Below, piece by piece: positions 8,062-16,196 of a stretch of 23,980 bases of DNA. The position numbers were made by a program, and so were the translations under genes. The notes beneath the pieces are model-generated. The model had not been told where the DNA came from. It ran no database searches and saw nothing but the letters and a program-made list of their open reading frames with translations. Numbering within the stretch: the stretch's first letter is position 1; each line of letters begins with the position of its first letter. The stretch is from an uncultured Prevotella sp. GTDB taxonomy: Bacteria > Bacteroidota > Bacteroidia > Bacteroidales > Bacteroidaceae. The stretch is from assembly GCA_900550035.1 (NCBI GenBank), contig URQS01000050.1, positions 1 to 23,980 of the forward strand. Direction: 5' to 3'.

Positions 8062-10014
8062 ATGATATCAATAGAAGGACTCTCAGTAGAGTTCAGCGCA
8101 AAGCCATTGTTCAGAAATGTGAGCTTTGTAGTGAACGATCGCGACCGTATAGCACTTGTTGGCAAGAATGGAGCAGGCAAGTCGACTATGCTGAAGATTA
8201 TATGCGGAATGCAGAAACCTACAGACGGTAAGGTTGCCATACCTAACAACACAACAATAGGCTATCTGCCACAGGTGATGATTCTGCAGGACAACACTAC
8301 TGTCAAGGAGGAGGCACGCAAGGCATTCTCGGACGTGACAAAGATGAAGGTCCGTATTGACGACCTGAACCGTCAGCTGACAGAGCGTACCGATTATGAA
8401 AGCGAATCATATGCCGCACTTGTGGAGAAATTCACACAAGAACACGACCGCTACATGATGCTCGGTGGCGACAACTATGAGGCGGAAATAGAGCGCACGC
8501 TTACTGGCCTTGGCTTTTTGCGTACAGACTTCGACCGCCCTACAAGCGAATTCTCGGGCGGATGGCGAATGCGTATAGAGTTGGCTAAGATATTGTTGCG
8601 TCGTCCAGACATCTTATTGCTCGACGAGCCTACCAACCATCTTGATATTGAAAGTATAGGATGGCTTGAGAGATTTTTGCAACAAAGCGCCAAGGCTGTG
8701 GTACTGGTTAGTCACGACCGTGCATTCATCAACAATGTTACCAATCGCACAATCGAAATCACCTGTGGACAGGTTAACGACTATCGTGTGAAGTACGACG
8801 AATACATAAAGCTGCGCGACGAACGCCACAAACAGCAGTTGCGTGCTTATGAGAACCAGCAGAAGGAGATAGCCGACATAAAGGACTTCATAGAGCGATT
8901 CCGATACAAGCCTACCAAGGCTGTGCAGGTACAAAGCCGCATAAAGCAGCTGGAGAAGATAGTACCAATTGAGGTGGACGAGGTGGACAATTCCACGATG
9001 CACTTGAAATTTCCTCCATGTCTGCGCTCGGGCGATTACCCCGTGATATGCGACGGGGTGGGTAAGACTTATGGCGACCACAACGTGTTTGCGAATGTAG
9101 ACCTTACCATTAAGCGAGGCGAGAAGGTGGCATTTGTAGGCAAGAACGGCGAGGGTAAGTCGACGCTTGTGAAATGTATCATGGGCGAGATACCATTCGA
9201 CGGCAACCTTAAGGTTGGACACAACGTGCAGATAGGCTACTTTGCGCAAAATCAGGCGCAGCTGCTTGACGGCGAACTTACCGTGTTTGAAACCATAGAT
9301 AATGTGGCAAAGGGCGACATTCGACTGAAGATAAAGAACATTCTGGGTTCGTTCATGTTCTGTGGCGAGGATGTAGACAAGCAGGTGAAGGTGTTGTCGG
9401 GTGGCGAACGCAGTCGATTGGCAATGATAAAACTGCTGCTCGAACCCGTTAATCTGCTAATCCTCGACGAGCCTACCAACCATCTCGACATCGCCTCGAA
9501 AGAGGTGCTGAAGGAAGCTATCCTCGCCTTTGACGGCACGGCTATCATAGTCAGCCACGACCGTGAATTTCTTGACGGTCTCGTAAGCAAGGTCTACGAA
9601 TTTGGTGGCGGCAAGGTGAGAGAGCACATAGGTGGCATATACGACTATCTGAGGGCGCATAATGCCGAAGACATGACAGCGCTCAATACGTCGGGCATGT
9701 TTGCTGCCAATACGGCTAATGCCGAGTCGGCAAAAAAGGCAGACGATGCCGAGAAGTCGCAAGCTAAGGAAAGCTATGCCGAGCACAAGGAGAAGCAGAA
9801 GAAAATACGCAAGATAGAAAAACTCGTGAAGGAATCGGAGACAAAGATAGAGTCTATGGAAAACCGACTGAAGGAACTCGACGAGAAACTCTGTACGCCA
9901 GAAGGTGCTTCAGACATGCAACTTGTCAACGAATATACATCCGTGAAGATGCGTATGGACGAAGAAGAGGAACGCTGGACCCAACTGTCGGAAGAACTTG
10001 AGGCTTTGGCGTGA
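8062..10014 (+). CDS. ABC-F family ATPase (Uup/YheS-like)
   Basis: A soluble protein of 650 aa with two ABC nucleotide-binding domains and no membrane segments, which defines the ABC-F group of ribosome-associated translation factors. Domain 1 has Walker A GKNGAGKS (34-41), signature FSGGWR (164-169) and LLLDEPTNHLDIES. The linker between domains (KYDEYIKLRDERHKQQLRAY onward) is the charged helical P-site tRNA interaction region of the family. Domain 2 has Walker A GKNGEGKS (360-367), LSGGERSR and LILDEPTNHLDIAS. A charged coiled coil of about 90 residues ends the protein (AEHKEKQKKIRKIEKLVKES and beyond), as in Uup and YheS. The ATG at 8062 gives MISIEGLSVEF, the family start; a GTG 57 nt upstream overlaps the preceding gene and is rejected. 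A housekeeping role is more likely than antibiotic resistance, but this cannot be decided from sequence alone. Confidence 0.92.
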   Translation: MISIEGLSVEFSAKPLFRNVSFVVNDRDRIALVGKNGAGKSTMLKIICGMQKPTDGKVAIPNNTTIGYLPQVMILQDNTTVKEEARKAFSDVTKMKVRIDDLNRQLTERTDYESESYAALVEKFTQEHDRYMMLGGDNYEAEIERTLTGLGFLRTDFDRPTSEFSGGWRMRIELAKILLRRPDILLLDEPTNHLDIESIGWLERFLQQSAKAVVLVSHDRAFINNVTNRTIEITCGQVNDYRVKYDEYIKLRDERHKQQLRAYENQQKEIADIKDFIERFRYKPTKAVQVQSRIKQLEKIVPIEVDEVDNSTMHLKFPPCLRSGDYPVICDGVGKTYGDHNVFANVDLTIKRGEKVAFVGKNGEGKSTLVKCIMGEIPFDGNLKVGHNVQIGYFAQNQAQLLDGELTVFETIDNVAKGDIRLKIKNILGSFMFCGEDVDKQVKVLSGGERSRLAMIKLLLEPVNLLILDEPTNHLDIASKEVLKEAILAFDGTAIIVSHDREFLDGLVSKVYEFGGGKVREHIGGIYDYLRAHNAEDMTALNTSGMFAANTANAESAKKADDAEKSQAKESYAEHKEKQKKIRKIEKLVKESETKIESMENRLKELDEKLCTPEGASDMQLVNEYTSVKMRMDEEEERWTQLSEELEALA

Positions 10015-10064
10015 CAAATCGTAAAATGAGGTGCGTATATTTGTATAAAATTGACATATATAAG

Positions 10065-10238
10065 TCATTATACGAGTCAAACGTGTTATAATGAGCTGAC
10101 AGGACATTAAAAAACGGCAAAATCATATTCTAAACACAGAAAAATTTGTAACTTTGCCGAGGATAGCACCCCTAATATGTCAAATTTTCATGCTTAATGG
10201 GCATGAAGCCTTATGTATCTCAACAAAACACAAAGCTT
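10065..10238 (+). promoter_or_regulatory. his operon promoter and leader region
   Basis: TAACTTTG at 10149-10156 matches the Bacteroidota -7 box; no good -33 TTTG is seen. The -7 box overlaps the right arm of an inverted repeat CGGCAAA (10115-10121)/TTTGCCG (10153-10159), a possible operator. Upstream, TCATTATA (10065-10072) and TATAATGA (10087-10094) form another inverted repeat without a following T run. The leader of about 76 nt has a 7-bp hairpin TTCATGC (10187-10193)/GCATGAA (10201-10207) and a six-codon reading frame MSNFHA (10177-10197). None of these has the form of a classical his attenuator. Confidence 0.4.
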
Positions 10239-10832
10239 ATGCAGATAGCTATAGTCAAGTATAATGCTGGTAATATCAGGTCGGTAGTGAACGCATTGCA
10301 ACGCATCGGGTGCAATCCTGTTATAACAGATTCTCCAGAAGTCTTGCAATCGGCCGACAAGATAATATTCCCCGGACAGGGGGCTGCCGGCGAGACAATG
10401 AAGTATCTGAAAGAACACAACCTCGACAGGCTGATATGCGACTTGCGACAGCCTGTACTTGGAATCTGTATAGGACAACAGCTTATGTGCCGACATTCGG
10501 AAGAGGACAATACCGATTGTCTTGGAATATTTCCTGCAGATGTGAAGCGGTTTATACCGACTGACAATTCGGAAAAAGTGCCTGCTATGGGGTGGAACAA
10601 TATATATAGTCTGAAAACAGAGCTGTTTGAACATATTAGCGAAGACGATTTCGTGTATTTCGTACATAGCTATTATGTGCCGGTTTGCGAATATACTGTT
10701 GCTGTGGCTGGCTATACTCTGCCATTCAGCGCAGCTCTGAGAAAGGATAATTTCTACGCAACACAGTTTCATCCGGAGAAAAGCGGTGGTGTGGGCGAAA
10801 AGATATTAAGAAACTTCATTGAACGCGTATGA
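10239..10832 (+). CDS. hisH: imidazole glycerol phosphate synthase, glutaminase subunit HisH
   Basis: HisH releases ammonia from glutamine and passes it to HisF, together making IGP and AICAR from PRFAR in histidine biosynthesis. The 197-aa product has the class I glutamine amidotransferase layout: MQIAIVKYNAGNIRSV at the start, the oxyanion strand FPGQGAAG (44-51), the nucleophile Cys77 in GICIGQQ, and the His178/Glu180 pair in QFHPEKSG. An in-frame ATG at 10197 would add 14 residues without family support, so 10239 is preferred. Its stop overlaps the hisA start (ATGA), which points to translational coupling. It is the first gene of a hisH-hisA-hisF-hisIE cluster; the early-pathway genes (hisG, hisD, hisC, hisB) are not in this window. 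Confidence 0.94.
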   Translation: MQIAIVKYNAGNIRSVVNALQRIGCNPVITDSPEVLQSADKIIFPGQGAAGETMKYLKEHNLDRLICDLRQPVLGICIGQQLMCRHSEEDNTDCLGIFPADVKRFIPTDNSEKVPAMGWNNIYSLKTELFEHISEDDFVYFVHSYYVPVCEYTVAVAGYTLPFSAALRKDNFYATQFHPEKSGGVGEKILRNFIERV

Positions 10833-11548
10833 TAGAACTGATACCTGCCATCGACATTATCAATGGCGAATGCGTGAGACTGACAAAAGGCGACTATTCG
10901 CAGAAGAAAGTGTATGGCAAGCCAATAGATATGGCTGCCGAACTGGAACGGACCGGATTCAAGCGACTGCATATGGTAGACTTGGACGGAGCGAAATCGA
11001 AACATGTGGTAAATGCTAACGTACTAAACGAAGTATGTAAAGCTACAAACCTTACGGTAGACTTCGGCGGAGGCATTAAGACACAGGACGACATGGATAC
11101 GGCATTCGATAATGGAGCCTCGATGGTGACAATAGGAAGCATCTCATATACCAATCCGCAGATGTTTTCCGAATGGCTGAAACGATACGGACCGGAACGT
11201 ATAATTCTGGGTGCTGACGTTCTTGACGGCAAGATTGCCATAAACGGATGGCTGGAACATACCGAACGTGACATTTTCGATTTTATTGGTTTCTACAAAG
11301 CCAAAGGTGTTAGCAAGGTGTTGTGTACCGATATCTCAAAGGACGGCGCACTTGCAGGTACATCTATAGAACTGTACCGGAAGATAATGGAGCGCTTCCC
11401 CGATCTGCATCTCATAGCAAGTGGCGGTGTGTCGTCGGCCGATGACATTATCGCTCTCGATGAGGCAGGTATTCCTGCTGTAGTATTCGGAAAGGCATAT
11501 TACGAAGGCCGCATAGACATTAACCGTATAAGTCACCTCATAAAATAA
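10829..11548 (+). CDS. hisA: ProFAR isomerase HisA
   Basis: HisA converts ProFAR to PRFAR by an Amadori rearrangement, the step directly before HisHF. The protein is 239 aa, the usual TIM-barrel length. The catalytic base Asp9 is in LIPAIDI, the first phosphate site is DFGGGIK (78-84), and the catalytic acid Asp168 is in CTDISKDGALAGTS. The second phosphate-binding loop ASGGVSS and the VVFGKAYYEG end are also present. Its ATG overlaps the hisH stop by 4 nt and hisF begins 9 bp after its stop, so the three are very likely one transcript. No unusual features are seen. Confidence 0.96.
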   Translation: MIELIPAIDIINGECVRLTKGDYSQKKVYGKPIDMAAELERTGFKRLHMVDLDGAKSKHVVNANVLNEVCKATNLTVDFGGGIKTQDDMDTAFDNGASMVTIGSISYTNPQMFSEWLKRYGPERIILGADVLDGKIAINGWLEHTERDIFDFIGFYKAKGVSKVLCTDISKDGALAGTSIELYRKIMERFPDLHLIASGGVSSADDIIALDEAGIPAVVFGKAYYEGRIDINRISHLIK

Positions 11549-11557
11549 TGAACGATT

Positions 11558-12316
11558 ATGGGACTTGCCAAAAGAATCATACCATGCCTTGATGTGAAAG
11601 ACGGAGAAACCGTTAAGGGTGTCAATTTCGAGAATCTGCGTAATGCTGGCGACCCTGTGGAGCTTGCCAAACGATATAGTGCAGAAGGAGCCGACGAACT
11701 TGTGTTTCTTGACATTACAGCAAGTGTAGAAGGACGCAATACATTCACCGAGATGGTGGAAAAGGTAGCTAAAGTAATAAATATACCCTTTACCGTGGGT
11801 GGTGGTATTAATGCTTTCGCGGATGTCGAACGACTGCTGTATGCAGGAGCCGACAAGGTCAGTGTCAATTCTGCTGCTATACGCAACCCGCAACTGATAA
11901 ACGAAATATCGTCAAAGTTCGGCTCGCAAGTGTGTGTCTGTGCTATTGACGCACGTCAGGAGGCCAATGGTGAATGGTATTGCTATGTGAAGGGTGGACG
12001 AGAGCGTACCGAACACCGCCTTTTTGATTGGGCTGCTGAAGTAGCCGATCGTGGAGCTGGCGAAATACTCTTTACGAGTATGAATCACGACGGAGTGAAG
12101 ACTGGCTATGCCAACGAGGCATTGGCACAACTCTCAACGTTGCCAATACCAATCATTGCAAGTGGTGGAGCAGGCAGTATGCAGCACTTCTACGATGCTT
12201 TCACTATAGGTAAGGCAGATGCTGCTCTTGCTGCAAGTGTATTCCACTTCGGCGAGATAAACATAAAGAAACTCAAACGGTTTCTGAATGAAAAGGGTGT
12301 AAAAACAAGAATATAA
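11558..12316 (+). CDS. hisF: imidazole glycerol phosphate synthase, cyclase subunit HisF
   Basis: HisF is the TIM-barrel partner of HisH and uses the tunnelled ammonia to close the imidazole ring, giving IGP and AICAR. The protein is 252 aa. The start MGLAKRIIPCLDVKDG carries the catalytic Asp12, and Asp131 in CAIDARQ is the second catalytic residue. Phosphate loops TVGGGI (79-84) and IIASGGAGS are intact, as is the SMNHDGVKTGY segment. It lies 9 bp after hisA and 24 bp before hisIE, in pathway-related order. HisF resembles HisA but the RIIPCLDV start and the NHDGVKTGY motif distinguish them. Confidence 0.97.
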   Translation: MGLAKRIIPCLDVKDGETVKGVNFENLRNAGDPVELAKRYSAEGADELVFLDITASVEGRNTFTEMVEKVAKVINIPFTVGGGINAFADVERLLYAGADKVSVNSAAIRNPQLINEISSKFGSQVCVCAIDARQEANGEWYCYVKGGRERTEHRLFDWAAEVADRGAGEILFTSMNHDGVKTGYANEALAQLSTLPIPIIASGGAGSMQHFYDAFTIGKADAALAASVFHFGEINIKKLKRFLNEKGVKTRI

Positions 12317-12340
12317 AACAACCTCATTAAAATATTGGTT

Positions 12341-12955
12341 ATGAATATAGATTTCGAAAAGACGAACGGACTCGTTCCTGCTATTATACAAGACAATACA
12401 ACTCGTAATGTGTTGATGCTTGGATACATGAATCGCGAAGCCTACGAGAAGACATTGGCTACGGGCAAGGTGACTTTCTGGAGTCGCTCACGCAATTGCT
12501 TGTGGACTAAGGGCGAGACATCTGGAAATTTTCTCAATCTTGTAGACATTAAAGTTGATTGCGACAACGACACGCTTCTGGTAAAGGTTAATCCTACCGG
12601 ACCGGCTTGCCACCTCGGTACTGCCACTTGTTGGGGTGAGACCAATGATGCCAACCCTCTGTTGTTCCTGACAGAGCTGCAGGACTTCATCAACAAGCGA
12701 CACGAGGAGATGCCCGAAGGCTCATACACAACATCTCTATTCAAGGATGGATTGAACCGTATGGCACAGAAAGTAGGTGAGGAGGCTCTTGAGGCTGTAA
12801 TCGAGGCTACCAACGGCACTAACGACCGACTCATATATGAGGCTTCTGACATGTTCTATCACCTGATAGTATTGCTTACAAGCAAGGGACTGCGCATAGA
12901 AGACATTGCCAAGGAACTTAAGGAGCGACATGCTCCAAGTTGGCACAAACATTAA
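12341..12955 (+). CDS. hisIE: bifunctional HisIE (PR-AMP cyclohydrolase / PR-ATP pyrophosphatase)
   Basis: This fusion carries steps 2 and 3 of histidine synthesis: the C-terminal HisE half removes pyrophosphate from PR-ATP and the N-terminal HisI half opens the adenine ring. In the 204-aa product, HisI occupies about 1-105 with the metal-binding DCDND (73-77) and the cysteines C90 and C97 in GPACHLGTATCW. HisE occupies about 110-204 with the helical motif KVGEEALEAVIEA and YEASDMFYHLIVLL. The ATG at 12341 gives MNIDFEKTNGLVPAI; a TTG 6 nt upstream is not needed. It is the last his gene in the cluster, separated by 31 bp from ftsE. Confidence 0.95.
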   Translation: MNIDFEKTNGLVPAIIQDNTTRNVLMLGYMNREAYEKTLATGKVTFWSRSRNCLWTKGETSGNFLNLVDIKVDCDNDTLLVKVNPTGPACHLGTATCWGETNDANPLLFLTELQDFINKRHEEMPEGSYTTSLFKDGLNRMAQKVGEEALEAVIEATNGTNDRLIYEASDMFYHLIVLLTSKGLRIEDIAKELKERHAPSWHKH

Positions 12956-12986
12956 AATATAAGAATTCAAAAAACATATTGATTTT

Positions 12987-13685
12987 ATGTTGATAGAATA
13001 TAACAAGGTCAATATCTATCAGGCTGACGAAATGATTCTCGAAGGCGTTGACTTTTATGTGGATGCTGACCAGTTTATTTATATAATAGGAAAAGTGGGG
13101 TCGGGAAAGTCGACTCTGCTTAAAACCCTATATTGTGAGGTGGACATCGACAAGAACGATGCCGAGACAGCCAATGTGCTCGGTCGCGACCTGACAACGT
13201 TGAAGCGCAAGGAAGTACCGGCTCTACGCCGTGATATGGGCATCATCTTTCAGGACTTCCAGTTGCTTCACGATCGTAACATCTACAAGAATCTGGAGTT
13301 TGTGCTCCATTCTACAGGATGGAAGAACAAGAAGGAGATTGACGACCGTATAGACAACGTTCTGGCGGCTGTAGGCATGGAGGACAAGAAGATGAAATGT
13401 CCGCACGAACTGTCTGGTGGTGAGCAACAGCGCATAGCCATAGCACGAGCTCTGCTCAACCAGCCTAAGGTGATTATCGCAGATGAGCCTACCGGCAATC
13501 TTGACCCGGATACAGCAGAGAAGATAGTCGGACTGCTATATGAAATAAGCCATACCGGCACTCCGGTTGTAATCTCAACTCACAACCACGGATTGATTGA
13601 ACGTTTTCCCGGACACGTGTACAAATGCGAGAATAGAAAACTGATAGAGATGACAGATAAAACAAATAAGGAAAATAACAAATAA
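12987..13685 (+). CDS. ftsE: FtsE-like ABC transporter ATP-binding protein
   Basis: This 232-aa protein is a single ABC ATPase domain: Walker A GKVGSGKS (35-42), Q-loop FQD (88-90), signature LSGGEQQR (142-149), Walker B with ADEPTGNLD (165-173) and H-loop His199. The sequence pattern (RRDMGIIFQDFQLL, ADEPTGNLDPDTAEKI) is of the FtsE/LolD/MacB type, and the genomic position between hisIE and lysC is where Bacteroidales carry the gene usually called ftsE. FtsE with the membrane protein FtsX controls septal peptidoglycan hydrolysis; no ftsX is adjacent here, so its partner must be encoded elsewhere. The tail TDKTNKENNK is a charged extension. LolD-like or another efflux ATPase remains a possible alternative reading. 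Confidence 0.8.
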   Translation: MLIEYNKVNIYQADEMILEGVDFYVDADQFIYIIGKVGSGKSTLLKTLYCEVDIDKNDAETANVLGRDLTTLKRKEVPALRRDMGIIFQDFQLLHDRNIYKNLEFVLHSTGWKNKKEIDDRIDNVLAAVGMEDKKMKCPHELSGGEQQRIAIARALLNQPKVIIADEPTGNLDPDTAEKIVGLLYEISHTGTPVVISTHNHGLIERFPGHVYKCENRKLIEMTDKTNKENNK

Positions 13686-13698
13686 AAATACACACACT

Positions 13699-15021
13699 AT
13701 GAAAGTAATGAAGTTTGGAGGAACCTCCGTAGGAACACCGGAACGCATGAAGGCGGTAGCGTCAATGGTGTCAGAATCGGGCGAACAGGTTTTTATTGTC
13801 CTCTCGGCAATGTCGGGAACAACCAACTCGCTTGTCGAGATTTCAAACTATCTCTACAAGAAGAATTCGGATGGAGCTAATGATGTAATCAACAATCTCG
13901 AAAGAAAATATATGGAACATGTGGAGGAACTATACTCCACAGACGAATATAAGCAGCGTACAAAGGAATTCCTCGCTTCGGAATTCAACTATCTGCGTTC
14001 TTTCACTAAGGACTTGTTCACAAGCTTTGAGGAGAAGAACATCGTTGCTCAGGGTGAGATAATGAGCACCAATATGGTGGCTAACTATCTTGAGGAGCAG
14101 GGTGTGAAAGTGTGCCTGCTCTCGGCTCTCGACTTTATGAGAACCGACAAGAACGCCGAACCTGACTCACAGTATATTAAGGAGAAGCTGGGTGCCATTA
14201 TGAAGGAGAATGAGGGCTACCAGATATATATTACACAGGGCTTCATCTGTCGCAACGCTTATGGCGAGGTAGACAATCTGCTGCGTGGCGGAAGCGACTT
14301 TACAGCTTCGCTCATAGGTGCAGCACTTCCTGCCGAGGAGATTCAGATATGGACCGACATTGACGGTATGCACAACAACGACCCGCGTGTTGTAGACAAT
14401 ACCGAGGCAATACGTCAGCTCAACTTCGAGGAGGCTGCCGAGTTGGCTTACTTTGGTGCAAAGATTCTGCATCCTACATGTGTACAGCCTGCTAAGTTTG
14501 CCGGCATTCCCGTACGCCTTAAGAATACTCTCGATCCTAAGGCTGAAGGCACCATTATCGACAATGTGCTTCTGAAGGGTAAGATTAAGGCTGTTGCCGC
14601 TAAGGACAACATTACAGCCATCAAGATTAAGTCATCGCGCATGCTTTTTGCTACAGGTTTCCTGCGTAAGGTATTCGAGATTTTTGAGTGCTATCAGACT
14701 CCTATCGATATGATTACCACAAGTGAGGTAGGTGTTTCGATGAGTATCGACAACACTACACATCTCAATGAGATTGTCGACGAGTTGAAGAAGTATGGTA
14801 CTGTTACTGTCGATTCTGATATGTGTATTGTATGTGTGGTAGGCGATCTTGACTGGAGCAACCTGGGCTTTGAGACTCTCGTCCTCGATGCTATGAAGAC
14901 TGTTCCGGTGCGTATGATATCATACGGCGGAAGCAACTACAACATTTCCTTCTTAATAAGAGAAGCTGACAAGGCACGTGCTCTGCAGAACCTTTCAGAC
15001 CTTCTGTTCAACAAAAAGTAA
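13699..15021 (+). CDS. lysC: monofunctional aspartate kinase
   Basis: Aspartate kinase phosphorylates aspartate with ATP, the first step toward lysine, diaminopimelate, threonine and methionine. The protein is 440 aa with the kinase motif KFGGTSVG at 5-12, the region GGSDFT (197-202) and WTDIDGM (218-224) followed by DPR, all diagnostic. The C-terminal part from about residue 300 has two ACT-like segments (ITAIKIKSSRMLFATGFLRK and VDSDMCIVCVVGDL), the usual site of feedback by lysine or threonine. There is no homoserine dehydrogenase domain, so it is not the bifunctional ThrA. lysA follows after 20 bp, pairing the first and last enzymes of the lysine route. It lies 13 bp after ftsE. Confidence 0.96.
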   Translation: MKVMKFGGTSVGTPERMKAVASMVSESGEQVFIVLSAMSGTTNSLVEISNYLYKKNSDGANDVINNLERKYMEHVEELYSTDEYKQRTKEFLASEFNYLRSFTKDLFTSFEEKNIVAQGEIMSTNMVANYLEEQGVKVCLLSALDFMRTDKNAEPDSQYIKEKLGAIMKENEGYQIYITQGFICRNAYGEVDNLLRGGSDFTASLIGAALPAEEIQIWTDIDGMHNNDPRVVDNTEAIRQLNFEEAAELAYFGAKILHPTCVQPAKFAGIPVRLKNTLDPKAEGTIIDNVLLKGKIKAVAAKDNITAIKIKSSRMLFATGFLRKVFEIFECYQTPIDMITTSEVGVSMSIDNTTHLNEIVDELKKYGTVTVDSDMCIVCVVGDLDWSNLGFETLVLDAMKTVPVRMISYGGSNYNISFLIREADKARALQNLSDLLFNKK

Positions 15022-15041
15022 AAGAGATAAATCATTAAGAA

Positions 15042-16193
15042 ATGTTCCCCGTAGATAAATTTCAGGATATACGTACGCCGTTCTACTATTACGACACACA
15101 ACTTCTGCGTCAGACACTTCAGACCATAAAGGAAGAAAGTGGCAAACATGTCAACTATCATGTCCACTATGCAGTTAAGGCTAATGCCAATCAGAAGATT
15201 CTGCAAATAATAAAACAATATGGATTGGGAGCAGATTGTGTGAGTGGCGGCGAAATAAAGGCGGCACTTGAGGCTGGATTTCCTGCCGACAGTATTGTGT
15301 ATGCAGGTGTAGGCAAGAGCGATTGGGAGATAGAACTCGGACTCCAGAACGACATCGCCTGCTTCAATGTGGAGTCGATAGCCGAACTTGAGGTAATAAA
15401 CAGTCTTGCACAGAAACTTGGCAAGACGGCTCGTGTAGCGTTCCGTATCAATCCTAATATTGGTGCGCACACCCATGCCAACATCACTACCGGACTTGCC
15501 GAGAACAAGTTTGGTATTGCTATGCAAGACATGGACAAGGTGATTGATGAGGCTATGTCAATGGACAATGTCGATGTTATCGGACTCCATTTTCACATTG
15601 GCTCTCAGATACTTGACATGGGCGACTTCAAGGCCTTGTGCAATCGTATCAACGAACTGCAGGGTCTGTTGGCCAAGCGTAATGTGTTTCTTAAGAACAT
15701 AAATGTGGGTGGTGGATTAGGCATAAGCTACGACAATCCCGACCGTGAGCCTATACCCGATTTCAAGGACTACTTCAATACCTATGCTTCGCATTTGCAT
15801 CTGCGTGAAGACCAGCACTTGCACTTCGAGCTTGGACGTTCGGTAGTGGCACAATGCGGTACGCTTATCACACGCTTGCTCTATGTCAAGCAGGGCTCGT
15901 ACAAGCAGTTTGCTATTGTTGATGCAGGAATGACCGACTTGATACGTCCGGCTCTGTATCAGGCTCTGCACAAGATTCAGAACATCAGCAGCGATGAGCC
16001 CAAGCAGACATACGATGTAGTAGGTCCTATATGCGAGTCGAGCGACGTGTTTGCCAAAGCTATCGACCTCAACACGTGTCATCGTGGCGATTTGCTTGCA
16101 ATACGTTCTGCGGGAGCCTATGGCGAGATAATGGCAAGTAGTTACAATTGCCGTCCTTTGCCAGTAGGATACATTTCTGAAGAATTCAGATAA
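15042..16193 (+). CDS. lysA: diaminopimelate decarboxylase
   Basis: LysA removes CO2 from meso-diaminopimelate to make lysine, using pyridoxal phosphate. The 383-aa protein is a fold-III (alanine racemase-like) decarboxylase. Lys46 in YAVKANAN is the PLP-bearing lysine, HIGSQ (185-189) and the glycine loop GGG (223-225) bind cofactor phosphate, ELGR (263-266) and DAGM (294-297) follow, and CESSD (331-335) contains the catalytic cysteine contributed across the dimer. It is shorter than many LysA proteins (about 415-420 aa) but has all the motifs, as is common in Bacteroidota. It shares an operon-like spacing with lysC upstream (20 bp) and the glycosyltransferase downstream (3 bp). Carboxynorspermidine decarboxylase is the main look-alike; the motifs and the lysC neighbour favour LysA. 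Confidence 0.94.
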   Translation: MFPVDKFQDIRTPFYYYDTQLLRQTLQTIKEESGKHVNYHVHYAVKANANQKILQIIKQYGLGADCVSGGEIKAALEAGFPADSIVYAGVGKSDWEIELGLQNDIACFNVESIAELEVINSLAQKLGKTARVAFRINPNIGAHTHANITTGLAENKFGIAMQDMDKVIDEAMSMDNVDVIGLHFHIGSQILDMGDFKALCNRINELQGLLAKRNVFLKNINVGGGLGISYDNPDREPIPDFKDYFNTYASHLHLREDQHLHFELGRSVVAQCGTLITRLLYVKQGSYKQFAIVDAGMTDLIRPALYQALHKIQNISSDEPKQTYDVVGPICESSDVFAKAIDLNTCHRGDLLAIRSAGAYGEIMASSYNCRPLPVGYISEEFR

Positions 16194-16196
16194 GAT

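Noticed and set aside
8614..9249. 211-aa open frame on the minus strand inside the ABC-F gene
   Set aside because: It mirrors conserved ABC motifs on the plus strand and has no start context or family features.
8062..10014. ABC-F gene as an antibiotic-resistance determinant
   Set aside because: The C-terminal coiled coil and housekeeping setting are those of Uup/YheS-type proteins; no resistance subfamily signature could be recognised by eye.
10194..10772. 192-aa open frame on the minus strand over hisH
   Set aside because: hisH is well supported on the plus strand with its catalytic triad; the reverse frame has no recognisable motif.
14937..15527. 196-aa minus-strand open frame across lysC and lysA
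   Set aside because: It spans two firmly identified genes and shows no domain.
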